Source: Eutreptiella sp. 'Long Island Sound 2002' (lineage: Eukaryota; Euglenozoa; Euglenophyceae; Eutreptiales; Eutreptiaceae). From it: a DNA stretch of 64,000 bases. A model generated the notes under the pieces. It saw nothing but the letters and a program-made list of their open reading frames with translations. It made no database searches and was not told where the DNA came from. Made by a program: the position numbers and the translations under genes. Position 1 is the first letter of the stretch, and each line of letters opens with the position of its first letter. The stretch is taken from assembly GCA_964036045.1 (NCBI GenBank), contig OZ038381.1:142204096-142268095 (forward strand), given 5' to 3'. Positions 35,490-46,330 of this stretch are shown here, piece after piece.

Positions 35490-35988
35490 TTTCTTCATTT
35501 GTTCTGATATATTATGCGCGAGGGCTCGCGCTATGCATTCCTCTTCGACGACCTTTATGCTGTCACCTTGTGCGGCACATTTTTCTCTGTGATGCATTTT
35601 ATTGCGCTGTTGTGTTGGTGTTTGCGCGAGGCCTCGCGCAAAGAAGGGTGCCAAAAAATGCTTCTTGTGGTGCTGCGTGCAACATGGTTTTCAAAAACTG
35701 GTTTTCCAAAAGATTGAAAGCTCATGGGTGTTTTTATTGCAAAGCATAAGTGGTAGAGTAAACAAAAAGTCGCGGTTTTCCCAAAAAAGAACTTCATTTT
35801 TGGAGAAATAAATCATTTTCCCGGGCACTCGGTTTTCTTGAAAATAAATGAAAATGGACCAGTTAATTGCTTTTCACGGGATTTTTGGTTCTTGTGTTTT
35901 AGGTCCCCCCCAAAAAAACTATTTTTTCGCAGTGCCGCGGAGAGGCAGTTTTGGGCGCATTTTGACCATGCAACTTGAGCCGCCTAAG
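35490..35988. other. Element 5 right non-coding end
   Basis: Two palindromes (35,514, one base off; 35,622, perfect), then an AT-rich tail with repeated 'aaaagaacttcatttttgga'-type and 'aaataaatgaaaa' strings, leading into the right terminal repeat. No gene is seen. Confidence 0.6.
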
Positions 35989-37141
35989 TCTTGGATTGCG
36001 CGATAGGTCCGATCCTCCCGCCGATCTCGATTCCCATGGCGGTGACGATCCCTAATGTGAGCTTCGTTTTTAAAGTAAGCTTCAATTCCACGCTCATGTA
36101 TTGAACTACTGAGTCCCAGCTCATGCGGGCTGGGATCCTCTGCATCCTCAGCTTCTCTTCACGTCTGCACTCGACGTTGTTGAGCCGCAGCGTACGTCCT
36201 CTGGCCGTGTCCTCAATCACCTCCACGTAGACCGAATTCTTTATGGAGATCATCCGGTCGGGCTTTCCTGGGTTTATGCGGAAGTATTTAATGATACGAA
36301 GATGTTGATCTTGCTGCGACCTAATATGCACTGCCATGCGCTTTTTTGCCCGCTTCCTTTCTTCGTCTTCCACACGCTTCTTCCAATGCGATGGTAGTAC
36401 ATTCCGCAGGAGATGGCGAATCTCGCTTGATTCTGACCAATCTTCTACTTGCTTCAAAAGCCGGCGGTACTTACTGTAACGGAGAAACCTCCACCAATCC
36501 GTCAACCGCAATTCTCCACGCTCGAAGTTGAGGGGTGTTGACCAAAGATCGTCCAACTTTTGGTTTGGAGCATCAACTCTTTCTTTTTGCTCCAACCAAT
36601 CCAAATGATGATCCTCCGTATTCATCCTCTTCTCGCGAATTTGATCACATAAATCCGCTTTAAGTTCCGAGGCCAAACGATGTGGAAAGGTGCGGCATGC
36701 CCACTCGTCACGCATGTCCTGCCGCACGTCATCCACGACTTCCTCGGCAAAATCTTCTCAGTCGAGGATGAAGTCCTCGAGTGTGACCGCCTTGGCGTCA
36801 TAGTAGGGACGTTCCACACCCCGAAGGTCTTCGAGCCTCACGGCATCCCCAACATCCGATGCGATGACGCCCCCGAGGCGGCTTCCTCCCGAGCTCCCGT
36901 TTCCCGGGGAGTCGGAATATACGCCCCTGAAATCCATATATTCACGCAGCCGGGGCTCAGCTTCTCCCATACTGGGACCTCCCATAGTCCATATTCCCGA
37001 ACGCGAGTCCCGCACCCATGGATCCTCCGCTCTTCCACTTGAGCCATTCCCGCGAGCCGCTGACCTCAACCCTTCTTCGTCCACACGTGCCGCATAAGCA
37101 GCTCTGGCGTTGAACGTCGCCGCGGCTGGCGGACTAATCAT
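35989..37141 (-). pseudogene. R1 gag-like segment
   Basis: The minus strand reads from the element 3 site: MISPPAAATFNARAAYAARV, a Gly/Ser/Arg-rich stretch with DSRSGIWTMGGPSMGEAE, then VTLEDFILD. After a frame step come MDDVRQDMRDEWACRTFPHR, DHHLDWLEQKERVDAPN, LTDWWRFLRYSKYRRLLKQ and a basic C-terminus, ending where element 5 is inserted (IGPIAQSK). The Trp-rich WWRFLRY helix and the charge pattern suit a capsid-like protein, but no family motif is certain. Joining it across element 5 (TCTTG removed) leaves a one-base frame difference from the downstream part, so R1 carries an older frameshift here. Confidence 0.5.
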
Positions 37142-37331
37142 CCCTGCGTGCGCGCTACAGGGTATTGCCGCGCGATGGCTCAGTGCGCACTACAAAACTA
37201 TAGCGCGCAGAATAGCGCGCGATATGGCTCGGGGTCTTGGGTTTGTAACCCCATGTCCTAATAAGCAGGGCAAAAACGCCTATTTTTCTAAAGTTTCAGA
37301 TGCTTCCGGCACCGCATGTGACACTGTCAAT

Positions 37332-39132
37332 GTCAGGGAAGATTGCAAACATTTTGGGCCCCCACTATGGGTGGTCCCTGTGGAAGAACGAGGACCTTTT
37401 GGCGGACCTTGTTGAGTTTTTTTGCTCAGGGTCTGCCGTCTAACGGTCTTTGTGGGCCAGGTTGGAAAAAAGGGTCCCCGTGTCTGAAGCAGAGAAGAAG
37501 CGTCGCAGGACCGAGGCTGCCAACGCCGTCACACCCCTGTCGGTGGTGGACTTGGTCCTGCTCCTGAAGATTCCAAGAAGAAGGTATTATTGCGCGCGCT
37601 TTGCATGTGACATTGCGCGCACTTCCGCTCATAGCACGCGCTTCGTTGACTTCTGCGCGCGCTACGTCCTCATGTTGCGCGCGCTATTTTACTCAGGTAC
37701 AAAGATTTGATTACTTGGACGAGAAGTAAGGTCCCCACACACCTTTTTTCTCTCCCCTCCTATGCTAGTTTCGCCACAGAATGGAACCAGCTTGCAAGTA
37801 GGCAGCATTTACAGGTTGCCGTGCACACAGATGGGGTCACAGTCTTTTCGCAGTGGCCCTTGCAGCACTTTTTTGACTATATATTTTCCTTTGATTCCAT
37901 TGTTTCTAACCTCCAATACCCCAGGGAGTGCCAAGGAGAGCTGTGGATCATTGTGAGGGGGGATGGGTTGCCTTGTTGGGGGGGAATCGTGGTGCCAGAT
38001 GTCCATTTCCTTTGCCAACCATGGTCACTTGGCAAGGACGTTGTCCTACCACTGGACTGTTAACGTCGCCCTTTGTGGTGAGAAGTCCACCTCTGTGTTG
38101 TCCCAGGTGTGGGCTAACAATCTTGCTTTTCTGCAGAGTGCCCTTGACGATGGTGTGGTTCCCATCCGGGGTGCATCCAGACGCTGCAGGATTTTCTGCG
38201 GTGGGGATAGCCCTCGGCTGCGTCGGTTGTCGGGTGTCACTACACATTGGATGGCAGGTAGTCTGTTCACTTACATGACGTGGTGCAAGTCCAGTGCAAC
38301 GTGGTTGCAACAGGATGTGGATAGAACCACCGAGCGAGATGAGCAGTTGCTAGGGCTTATTGCACCTGGGGCCAACTGCAGGCCCATGGATATATTTGGT
38401 GTTGTCCAGAGCAGGTTGTTGAAGGTGCCTCTGAGGCGGCGTCACCTTATACCATGTGTCCAGCACCTTCTGATTCTTGTAGGGAGGCAGGTCACGGCCT
38501 TGGTACGCAGATTGGCCAAGTCTGTGCGTCCCAGTACTAGGGTCTCTGTTCAGGCTATTCTTCACAGGTCTGGTTGTCACATAGCACTACAGGGGACGGC
38601 AGAGCCAGATGGGGAAGAGACTTGGTGCCTTCTAAAGGTTTGGGAGGACCTGGCCCCCCTCCTTGGGGGTGACATGAGGATGCACACAGCAGTGGTTGCC
38701 ATGTACATACTACTGGGGGACATGTATGGCACAATGTTTGAAGAGGGTGCATTGCAGGCTCTAGAGGTTGACCAGGCTTTCTAGAGGTGGGTTTGTCCAG
38801 CAATAAGATCACCTTATATTAACTGGATGTTGCACGATGCTACAGTCACTATTCAGGCCATAAGGCCCTATGGCCTAGGAATGTTTTCGGGGGATCTTTT
38901 GGAAGGGAGCAACAGGGTGCTGAAGGACATTTGGTCCTCCTTTTGTGATAGAGGTGGGGGGGCAGGAACCCTGGTGTCGCGCCGCATTAAGATGCTCAGG
39001 CAGGTTAATGAGCGTCTGTTCCTGTACTTTGAAGTACCCAGGTGGAATGGGACCTCAAGAAGCAACCTGTGCAATGCACAAAAATTGGCTGATGAGGTTC
39101 GGGCATATTTTGCGGATGAGGAACTGTGGTAG
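37332..39132 (+). pseudogene. Element 3 DDE transposase
   Basis: Exon 1 (37,332-37,583) reads MSGKIANILGPHYGWSLWKN, a TAA also present in element 3s, then LEKRVPVSEAEKKRRR. The intron (37,584-37,696) is filled with GCGCGC motifs. Exon 2 carries AVHTDGVTVF (first D), a frameshift at an expanded G run near 37,980, ALCGEKSTSVLSQVWANN, then FCGGDSPRLRRLSGVTTHW (second D), YMTWCKSSATW, a TAG after DQAF (38,782), and GLGMFSGDLLEGSNRVLKDI (third site, E). It ends at the TAG at 39,130. The overall plan matches the KDZ-type (Kyakuja/Dileera/Zisupton) transposase description, but this is by motif order only. The function, DNA strand transfer of the element, is inferred from the family. Confidence 0.65.
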
Positions 39133-39416
39133 CGCGCGCTATTTGTTTTTTAGCGCGCGCTACATGCCATTTAGTGCGCGCAATGACCACTATCGCGGGC
39201 GCTATGCTGTTTTCAAGCGCCGGAACCCTTGAAATCGCGATATATAATTGGAAGTAGCGTGCTATGACTACGCACTTCAAACGTGCCTCCAATTTGGAAT
39301 GCATTGATTTGTTCCTTTTCGTCCGTTTTTTTTGGTGATTTCGATTTTTTTGTTACTGCATTTTCCTTTTTGTATTACTGCTGGAACAGGGGTACTTTAA
39401 TGTAACCCTCTTGCCC
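39133..39416. promoter_or_regulatory. Element 3 intergenic motif cluster upstream of gene B
   Basis: 'tagcgcgcgcta', 'tagtgcgcgcaatg' and 'tcgcgggcgctatg' sites at 39,130-39,210, then AT-rich sequence up to the gene B start codon. Confidence 0.6.
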
Positions 39417-39920
39417 ATGCAGCCCGTGGGCTGGGGGTATCCGCCTCCTGCAGCACCGCCAACAACTGCTGCAGTGGCCACAGGAGCAGGTGCGACACCG
39501 CAACCACCGCCACATGCAGCTGTACAACCGGGACTGCAGCAGCCGTCCACGACGCCGTGGAGCATGGAGCCACAGGTACTTGCCGTGTGCACTACTGTTT
39601 CCGTTGCGCGTGCTACGCTCTTGTTGTGCGTGCTAGCTGTCTCGTTGTGCGCACTACGCATGTACCCTTCGTGAACGGCCGTTAAGTGGCCGTTTGAATA
39701 ATTGCGTGAATTTCACGTGAATTTACCCAAGTTTTGAGGTTTTTGGGGGAAAATGCCATATTCTTGGTTCATTTCAAGGGCTTTGAGGGGCCAAAATTCC
39801 TCCCCTAGCTTTGTTACGCATCATCCAATGAAAGTCCCGCCCTAAAAGCATGCATCATGACCGCACCGTGCCCAAAACGAGAGGTCCCGGTACCCGGCAA
39901 GCCTGTAGCCGATTCACAGC

Positions 39921-40012
39921 CGTGAATTCACGTGAATTCGTACGAAATTCGCACGAATTTCGTACGAATTTCGTACGAATTTCACGTGAATTCACGTGAT
40001 TTTACACAAATG
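39921..40012. repeat. Element 1 left-end motif cluster
   Basis: Overlapping TTCGTACGAA and TTCACGTGAA palindromes next to the left terminal repeat and downstream of the transposase gene. Confidence 0.75.
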
Positions 40013-40145
40013 TTACCCGTGTGCACCCCCTGATTTGTCCTCACACCCCTAGTAAGCCCTTCAGCATGCACCCCGGTCACAGGCAACAATGGTCTGGGTT
40101 CGTAAGGTCATCTCATGTCCGTCTCTTGCGGCACCGGAACCGCCG

Positions 40146-41876
40146 CTATAGAGTCTGAAGGTGCTGCATGTCGGTTAGAAGCCGTCTTCTTGTGCGGCTT
40201 GCATACGTTTGTACACTTATGGGCCCTTGCCCATGTTGAGCCCTTTTGGTCGCATCCCACCCATGCAACCAAAGGCCCTCGTCAATGGTGTGGTTGTCCA
40301 CAACCACTTGCACCCCTAGTCTCCCCCGGAAGAGGCTTAGGCCCCCGCTGTTGCGCAACATGCGCTTCAGCCTCCGGTGACTTCCCTCCATGGCAAAGCG
40401 GGAGAACTTTGACAAGATTCTCCACTTCTTTGCAAAATAATACATGTGGTCGATCCAAAGATGCGTCCACAGAAGTTTGCCCCACTGGAGCTCATTGTGG
40501 GCAGCGCCCATGGCTATGCTATGGTTCCGGAGCCGCCCCAAGTCGGCCCCAAGGAACCATGCGGAACGCCACGCGTATACACACATGCTTGCAAAATTCT
40601 CCCACCACGTTTTGCACACCGACTCCCAACTTTTTCCCCCTACTTGATGCTGCCTGACACTAGGCTGCTCTAGGCAAGCATCTATTATCTTCTCCCAACC
40701 CCTATTGCGCATGAGATGGATGGCAGCAGCACACTCCATCCTCACCTTCCCCTTGCTGTTTGCCTTGTCATTATTTAATGAGGCACGGGTGCAAGTTCGT
40801 GCAGCAAGCCGTGCCTCATCTAGAACCGGTTGCAGCATGGTGCGTGCCACAGTGGCCGGTGCCTTCCCTGTCAATTGTACAACTAGGTCCCGTGTCCCGT
40901 TGACTGCACACAAAAGGACACGAAGGACCCCATGGAGGCCATAATCAGGCACTCGCCTATCACTCGTAATGGTCCTATATATAGCATTTATGGCAACGGC
41001 TGGTTCCCAGTTGCCGTCTATCGCACTTGCTGTGCCAAAGGTAGCAAGGCACAGAGCACGGTTACGCATGCGAACCCAACACACAGTGGCACCAGGGGAT
41101 TCTGCCTTCCAGTTTTGGCAGCCCGCCATGAGCATCTGTGCCTTACCATCTGCACACAGAAAAAAAAGGGACTGCCTATCGTTCCCTGCCGTATCCTTAA
41201 AACTTACGGTTGCGGCCTTGCGCAACTCATCATCAAAATCAATTTCCTGGGAGGCCGCGTAGAGGGTCTCCCACTTTTCACTGCCCCCTAGTAGCCACCA
41301 ACTAGATAGTTGGTTGGGGCTGGCGGTGCCACCAAGCGTGCAATGGACGTACGAGGCCTCATGCCTCGATGTACCGTCCACCGCAATAGGCAACCAATGC
41401 AGCCGTCGGTCCCCGGGCTGCATGATGGCCGAGGGTGGGGGTGGGCGACACTTGAATAGGTGGCCGATGCGGTCAGGTAGGTAGCAGGCCGCACCATTGA
41501 TGGCCGTGTCGTCACCCGTATAGGCAGTGAACGCCCGGGACTCTGGCAACGCTAGCTGCCGAAGCATGCCGTACACCTGGTCCCATACCACACCGTACGT
41601 CATGCTCCCCACTAGGTACCGGGACTCTGTCCTAGAGAGGTGCAATGACCGGATCCTCCACACGGCCATAATCAACCTCTCCTCCTGGGTGGGCCCGGGC
41701 TGAGCGGTGGCTACAATTCTTGTTTCGGGGGTAAGCACTGTTTGCCCCGTGTCGGGCAGGTACTTGACGGTGTAGGGTGCTGCAAGCTCCTTGGTAACAA
41801 CCTCCTGGAGCTCTTGTAGGCGCCGCCGTCGTGTACGATCCGCTACCAGATGGAATGGCTCCTTGGGCCGTGGCAT
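40146..41876 (-). CDS. Element 1 DDE transposase, 576 aa
   Basis: A single intact frame, the best-preserved transposase in the window. Visible layout: N-terminal basic helix, D167 in LPIAVDGTSRHEASYVH, D243 in LFFLCADGKAQML with Cys residues just after (CQN...TVCW), the TSDRRVPDYGLHGVLRVLL segment, the LLWTHLWIDHMYYFAKKW segment, and E497 in RFAMEGSHRRLKRMLRN. These match in order the D...D...E sites of the element 2, 7 and 8 proteins. It would bind the terminal repeats and catalyse excision and insertion. The stop is TAG; reading on would add a short basic tail to a TGA, which I note but do not include. It is closest to the relic at 20,440-24,192. Upstream lies a dense motif cluster (41,985-42,165). 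Confidence 0.82.
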   Translation of the reverse strand: MPRPKEPFHLVADRTRRRRLQELQEVVTKELAAPYTVKYLPDTGQTVLTPETRIVATAQPGPTQEERLIMAVWRIRSLHLSRTESRYLVGSMTYGVVWDQVYGMLRQLALPESRAFTAYTGDDTAINGAACYLPDRIGHLFKCRPPPPSAIMQPGDRRLHWLPIAVDGTSRHEASYVHCTLGGTASPNQLSSWWLLGGSEKWETLYAASQEIDFDDELRKAATVSFKDTAGNDRQSLFFLCADGKAQMLMAGCQNWKAESPGATVCWVRMRNRALCLATFGTASAIDGNWEPAVAINAIYRTITSDRRVPDYGLHGVLRVLLCAVNGTRDLVVQLTGKAPATVARTMLQPVLDEARLAARTCTRASLNNDKANSKGKVRMECAAAIHLMRNRGWEKIIDACLEQPSVRQHQVGGKSWESVCKTWWENFASMCVYAWRSAWFLGADLGRLRNHSIAMGAAHNELQWGKLLWTHLWIDHMYYFAKKWRILSKFSRFAMEGSHRRLKRMLRNSGGLSLFRGRLGVQVVVDNHTIDEGLWLHGWDATKRAQHGQGPISVQTYASRTRRRLLTDMQHLQTL

Positions 41877-41984
41877 GGTGTGAGATACAGGACCTGTTGA
41901 ATGGGCAGGCAGTCATCGCAAAGTTTCTACCATCCCCCTCCCGCAGACAACTCTCTCTACTGTGATTCGCATGCAATTAAAAGA

Positions 41985-42165
41985 AATTCACATAGATTCG
42001 CACGAAATTCGTACGAAATTCGTACGAAATTGGTACGAATTTCGTACGAATTTCGTGCGAATTTCACGTGAATAGAAATGTGTAAATATTCTGAAAATGT
42101 GAAATTCGTACAAATTTCGTACGAATTTCGTACGAATTTTGTGCGAATTTCACATGACTGTCACA
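41985..42165. promoter_or_regulatory. Element 1 motif cluster upstream of the transposase
   Basis: Tandem AAATTCGTACGAAATT and GAATTTCGTACG repeats, about 110-290 bp upstream of the transposase start codon (minus strand). Confidence 0.78.
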
Positions 42166-42563
42166 GAATTTTTGCCAAAGCCTCATCCTTCTGCCCTCGT
42201 TGACCCTCACGAAGCAAGCTCAGGATGGTGCTCATGGACTATCACACACCCAGTCCAGTGGCTGTCATTCCGGCTGTCACTCAGCCAGCAGTGTAACACT
42301 TCAGGGGGCATAGCATAACCCAAATAAAATACAAACAGTTCCGCAGAAAAAATCGCAAACAGGTCAGGGGGCACACCGTACCCCAATTAATGTACAAACA
42401 GTGCTGCAGAAAATTTCGCACAGTGGGGGGGGGGTGCCCCACATATCGGTCAAACTGCCCATGCTTGGGGGGGGGGGGGGGCAGGATAACATTCGTCGTG
42501 GTTAGAAAGGACAGGTGCTCCGGAGGGTACCTAGGCACCCTCCCCCCGGGAGCAGAGCTCCGG
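42166..42563. other. Element 1 spacer between gene B and transposase
   Basis: No gene. Contains a degenerate duplicated segment (gggggcatagcataaccc at 42,306 and gggggcacaccgtacccc at 42,366, each followed by acaaacag) and long G runs at 42,425 and 42,469. Confidence 0.5.
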
Positions 42564-44042
42564 CTAGCGGTGCCCTGGGAGCTCTGCTCCGCCACCGCCT
42601 CCACAAAGGAGGGGTCCATGGCCGCCGACGTGAGGCGGTGTGGGGGGGTACTGCCGGCGCACTTCCTCCATTGCGGCAGTCACCTTGGGGGCGTCGAAGG
42701 CCACGCTGTCCACATCGACCTGCTTGCCACTGGCCATCATGGCCATCCGCACGCCGGTGGACACTGCGGACATCTGGCCGGCGCATGCCTCGGCCTGGGC
42801 ATGCCAGGCCTGTGCGCCGGCCAGGAGGTACCGGACACCGGCGGCACTGGCCCCCCCCCTGTCACCCGGGGGGGCGGGGGCCTCGGCACCCTCAGCCCTC
42901 TCCACTTCCTCTGCTGGCTGTGCCGCTGGCTTTGCCTTGCGCAACGTCGCCACGTCGCGCTCAAGAGTCCTCACCTTAGGGCCAGCCGGTCACGCTCGTT
43001 GGTGACGTCCGCCAACCGCGACTCGCAGTCCCGCCTGTCCTCGTTGGCCCTGGACGGACGGGCCTCGAGGTCGCGGTTGGCGGCCTCCGCGCTGATGGCG
43101 CGTGCCTCCCACGCCCCCGCCCGCTGCTGGTCCACCCACTCCTGCACCACCCCCCTCTGCCCCCGCCCCCCCACCGGCTCCGCCTGCTCCGCCCGCGCTG
43201 CCCGCTCCGCCGGGGTGGCCGTACGCGGGGCTTTGGGGGGGGGGGGGGGGCGTGTCCCCTTCGGGGCGCCCTTTCCGCTTGCGCGTGGGGGGGGGTTCGT
43301 CCTCCCCGACGTCCATGACGTCAATCACCACCCCCATCTTCCGCTGCCTCCCCACATGGACGCGCATGGCAAGCCATGCCACGTCCACCCACTCCGGCCT
43401 CCGCTGCTCCCAACCCGTGAGCACATTCAGCCCGAAAACCCCAGCCGTCGTCACCGTCCCCGCCTCCCAGATCCGCGCCACCCCCGTCTGCACCCGCCAG
43501 TGCCCACTCACAAGCCGGTAGGCAAATATGCCCACCAGCTCCTGCCCCGCAGGCAGGTTGGACCCCCCCCGGACCACAATGGGGCAGGGGAAGGAGATGC
43601 GGAGGGTGCCCTGCACCCCCCGCGACTCCAACTCCATGTCCCACACGGCACTGAGGTGCCGCTGCCGCCCATCGGGCCCGGGCGGCACCTGCTGGGTCCA
43701 GGCCGGATCCGGCTGCCTGGCGGCCAGGGTGACCCGGTCCAGGGGGGGGTCGTTGTGGGCGTCGCCCAACTCGTCGCGGGACGGCTGGGGCACCACCACC
43801 TCGCGCGCCACATGCCCCCTGGCGGTGCTGGCCTCGCTGCCTCCTGAACGTCGAGAGCGCTGCGACCCCTCACTGCGCACACTGCCGGCCTCGCTTGGTG
43901 CCCGTCCACCGCCGGTGCCTGCGGGCTGGTCGCCACCGGGGCCTTCGGCGGGCTCGGCGTGCTCCTCGGGCAATCGGGGCCGGGGCTTGTACTTGCGCTT
44001 GCTGTGGTGCCGAATATCCGGCGACCAAGCGGTGAACAGGAC
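42564..44042 (-). pseudogene. Element 1 accessory protein B, frameshifted
   Basis: The exon starts after a 'catgcag' acceptor at 44,043 with VLFTAWSPDIRHHSKRKYKP. An acidic/Ser-rich linker follows, then a beta-rich domain (SAVWDMELESRGVQGTL, GIFAYRLVSGHWRVQTG, EWVDVAWLAMRVHVGRQRK) and a basic patch (PPPTRKRKGRPEGDT). A C run at 43,238-43,250 shifts the frame; the coiled coil continues as AVVQEWVDQQ-type and EARAISAEAANRDLEARPSR. After a second slip near 42,975 it ends with RTLERDVATLRKAKPAAQ and a Gly/Ala helix. The same plan (domain, basic linker, coiled coil) is seen in element 2 B; sequence similarity is clearest in the WDMELE...F.C/L.V block. Role unknown; dimerisation through the coiled coil is likely. 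Confidence 0.6.
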
Positions 44043-44137
44043 CTGCATGCAGATGTGGGGAGGTGTGCAAGGCACAAATTGAGAAAGGGGGAATGGACAC
44101 GAGGGAATGCAAGAGCAAAAGGAGCAAATTGGACAAA

Positions 44138-44310
44138 ATTCACAGAAATTCGTACGAAATTCGTACGAAATTTGTACGAATTTCGTACCAATTTCGTACG
44201 AATTTCACATTTCGAGAAAATTCGCACAAATTTATTCACGTGAAATTCGTACGAACTTCGTACGAATTTCGTACGAACTTCGTACGAATTTCACGTGAAT
44301 TTCGTCCAAT
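44138..44310. promoter_or_regulatory. Element 1 motif cluster between dioxygenase and gene B
   Basis: Tandem 'aattcgtacgaaattcgtac' repeats. It lies just downstream of the dioxygenase stop and upstream of gene B (both minus strand). The last dioxygenase codons overlap its right edge. Confidence 0.78.
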
Positions 44311-46267
44311 TTGCCAATACACAAAGCAAACACACAAGCAAGCACACCTTGCACTCGCATGGGCAAGTGATGCTCCATGCCCCCGTCCTCGCGCACTTGG
44401 GCGACCGCCACGCTGCGACCGTGTTCACTGGGTGCCACAGCGTGGTCGGCCGACCCGGGGGGGCAATGCCGGACAAGGCGAAGTGGATCTCCGACTCCGC
44501 GTCGACATCGCCCCCCTTGGCGACCTCCAGCTGGTGCACGCTGCCCACGAAGAACAGCATGCATTGGGGGCCGACCTCGATGACGGCGAGGTCGGAGGCC
44601 GGGGCCGACCGAGAGATGAAGGTGGGGTGGAAGGGGCAGGTGGGGGGGCCTGCCGGGAGCGTCTGGGGGGGGTCGGCGAAGAGGGCCTGGGCAGCCTCTC
44701 CCTCCCACAACCCCATCCTCCAAACCGCCCCCTTCCCCACCCACAACACCTGTTCCACGCTGGGGAGGTCCCAGCTGGACAAATCCCCAGCCACGTCCAG
44801 GGCCTCCTTGGGGGGGGTGGTGTCCAAGTGTGTGGTGTTGGCCTGGTGGTGTTTGTGTCGGGGGTCGGGGGTCCACAAGTTAAAAAGAACCCCCTGCAGC
44901 CCATCCTTGGAGTCGGGGAGGGCAGGCAATCCATGATGGCGGCTGGTGGCCGCCATCAGCAGCATGTCCCCCCGATGCAGCTCAACGGTGTCCCAGCGCG
45001 CCTCCCCCGCCTCCCCCAGGGCCATCCCCGCCTGCACCGCCACCTCGTAGTCCTCTGACAAGCAGAGGAAGCTACTCAGGTGGCAGTCCCCCACCTCCCT
45101 GTCGCTGGGGGGGAGGACGTCGGGGTGGGTGGCCACGTCGGTGTGGGGGAGCTGCGGCCCACTCCCCACACTGGCCACAATGACGCTGCCCGGCGTCATT
45201 GGGTGGAGGTCCCCAACCCCGAGGACACTTTCGGTGAGGTGGGGGTGGAACTTCTTGAAGAGAGGCCCCCCCACCCCCGACCCCAAGGTGCTCTTGCTTT
45301 GCCACCGGCGGGGGAGCGTAGGATGCTTGGCCTGCTCCTCACTCCGCGCGGCGTTGAAAAGGACCTCAAAATTCTTTGCGACAACTTTTTCGTCGCCGCT
45401 GCCCCACGCCTTCATCACCTTGTTCCACCCCACCTCACAATCCCGTGCCTCCACAAGCCCCCGAAGCACAATGTAGCCGTTCCCATCAACAAAGTTGAGG
45501 GGCGGCTGAGAGGGGCCAACCCTGTCGGGGGCGGGGTCAGGGCTGCCCGTCACCCAATGAGGGGGGTCGGGAAGGGGTTCGGTGCGGACGGGGGGCTCAC
45601 TTGAAATGAAGGGGGGGGCGCATGAGGCACCACGGTACCATTGCAAAGAAGTTGTGCTATAGAAGGTGGGGTGGGTGACGTCGGGGACGTGCACCTGGGG
45701 GGGGATGGTGGGATGGAAAGGGGCGACGCCCAAACCATCCCACCACCGGGGGTTGGCAAGATGCCAAGAAAAGGGGAAAAAAGAGTAGTCTGCTGGTGCA
45801 CCTGCAGCAAGATCCTGCAGGCACACCATATCGCAGTGGGGGGGGGTGTGGACGAGGTTAGTGGTGGGGTACACCTGGACGTGGGCGTCCTTAGGCTTCC
45901 CCATAGGGTTATTCCTCATCGAGTTGAGGAGCTGGTCGACACTGGAGGGGAGAGGGGTTAGATGGAGAAATTTGAGGGTGGGGAGTTGGCGGCGCAGTTC
46001 CCTCCACAGGGTTGTGGCCCATCCCCTCCGCCCGAGGTAGCTGCTGCGGGTGGGGCTGCGCATGTCGATGTGGATGACATCGGGGGAGGGGTCGAGGGAG
46101 GCTGCCCAGCCCACGATGTCATCCACCCCCAGTGCCTCCGACTCGTACGTTGCCTCCTCCAATTGATGGTGGGCAACGGGGAGGGCTTGGTAGTGGGCGA
46201 GGGTGTCGGCTGCGGGGTCGGGGCGCGAGGCCAGGCTTGCGAGTTGAGACATAGTCTGCTGCGACAT
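44291..46267 (-). CDS. Putative 2-oxoglutarate/Fe(II) dioxygenase (transposon cargo)
   Basis: An intact 658-residue frame; MSQQTMSQLASL at 46,267 is preferred because it follows AT-rich leader sequence (an in-frame Met 14 codons upstream exists). The metal-binding pattern is visible: PQLPHTDVATHP (HxD, residues about 375-377), a distal His in ATSRHHGLPAL (about 444), then LQGVLFNLWTPDPRHKHHQ, the strand where the 2-oxoglutarate-binding basic residue normally sits, although here the expected Arg is Gln or displaced. An N-terminal half (VHTPPHCDMVCLQDL) and a C-terminal region (VEQVLWVGKGAVWR) are extra. In fungi and algae TET/JBP-type members oxidise methylated bases and travel with KDZ transposons. 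The substrate here is unknown; a demethylation or anti-silencing role is inference. Confidence 0.6.
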   Translation of the reverse strand: MSQQTMSQLASLASRPDPAADTLAHYQALPVAHHQLEEATYESEALGVDDIVGWAASLDPSPDVIHIDMRSPTRSSYLGRRGWATTLWRELRRQLPTLKFLHLTPLPSSVDQLLNSMRNNPMGKPKDAHVQVYPTTNLVHTPPHCDMVCLQDLAAGAPADYSFFPFSWHLANPRWWDGLGVAPFHPTIPPQVHVPDVTHPTFYSTTSLQWYRGASCAPPFISSEPPVRTEPLPDPPHWVTGSPDPAPDRVGPSQPPLNFVDGNGYIVLRGLVEARDCEVGWNKVMKAWGSGDEKVVAKNFEVLFNAARSEEQAKHPTLPRRWQSKSTLGSGVGGPLFKKFHPHLTESVLGVGDLHPMTPGSVIVASVGSGPQLPHTDVATHPDVLPPSDREVGDCHLSSFLCLSEDYEVAVQAGMALGEAGEARWDTVELHRGDMLLMAATSRHHGLPALPDSKDGLQGVLFNLWTPDPRHKHHQANTTHLDTTPPKEALDVAGDLSSWDLPSVEQVLWVGKGAVWRMGLWEGEAAQALFADPPQTLPAGPPTCPFHPTFISRSAPASDLAVIEVGPQCMLFFVGSVHQLEVAKGGDVDAESEIHFALSGIAPPGRPTTLWHPVNTVAAWRSPKCARTGAWSITCPCECKVCLLVCLLCVLANWTKFT

Positions 46268-46330
46268 TGTTAAAAGAGAAGAACGCGAGGGCTTTGAGAG
46301 CTGTAACAAAGCGAAAGAGTGGAAAGGAGG

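Larger units (their letters stand above)
31309..35988 (+). mobile_element. Element 5: 4.7-kb DNA transposon with 5-bp duplication
   Basis: Near-perfect 29-bp terminal inverted repeats beginning CTTAGGCGGCTCAAGTTGC (31,309) and ending GCAACTTGAGCCGCCTAAG (35,988). The flanks carry a perfect 5-bp duplication TCTTG (31,304-31,308; 35,989-35,993). The private motif is the perfect 20-bp palindrome TTGCGCGAGGCCTCGCGCAA, with full or near copies at 31,505, 31,737, 31,793, 34,181, 34,237, 35,514 and 35,622, each 5' or 3' of a gene rather than inside one. It encodes a transposase-like protein and a B-type accessory protein. The duplication length and the transposase differ from the other elements, so this is a separate family with the same overall design. 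Confidence 0.9.

Noticed and set aside
42390-43847. 485-codon plus-strand frame opposite element 1 gene B
   Set aside because: His/Pro/Arg-rich antisense translation of GC-rich coding sequence; gene B on the minus strand aligns with other elements.
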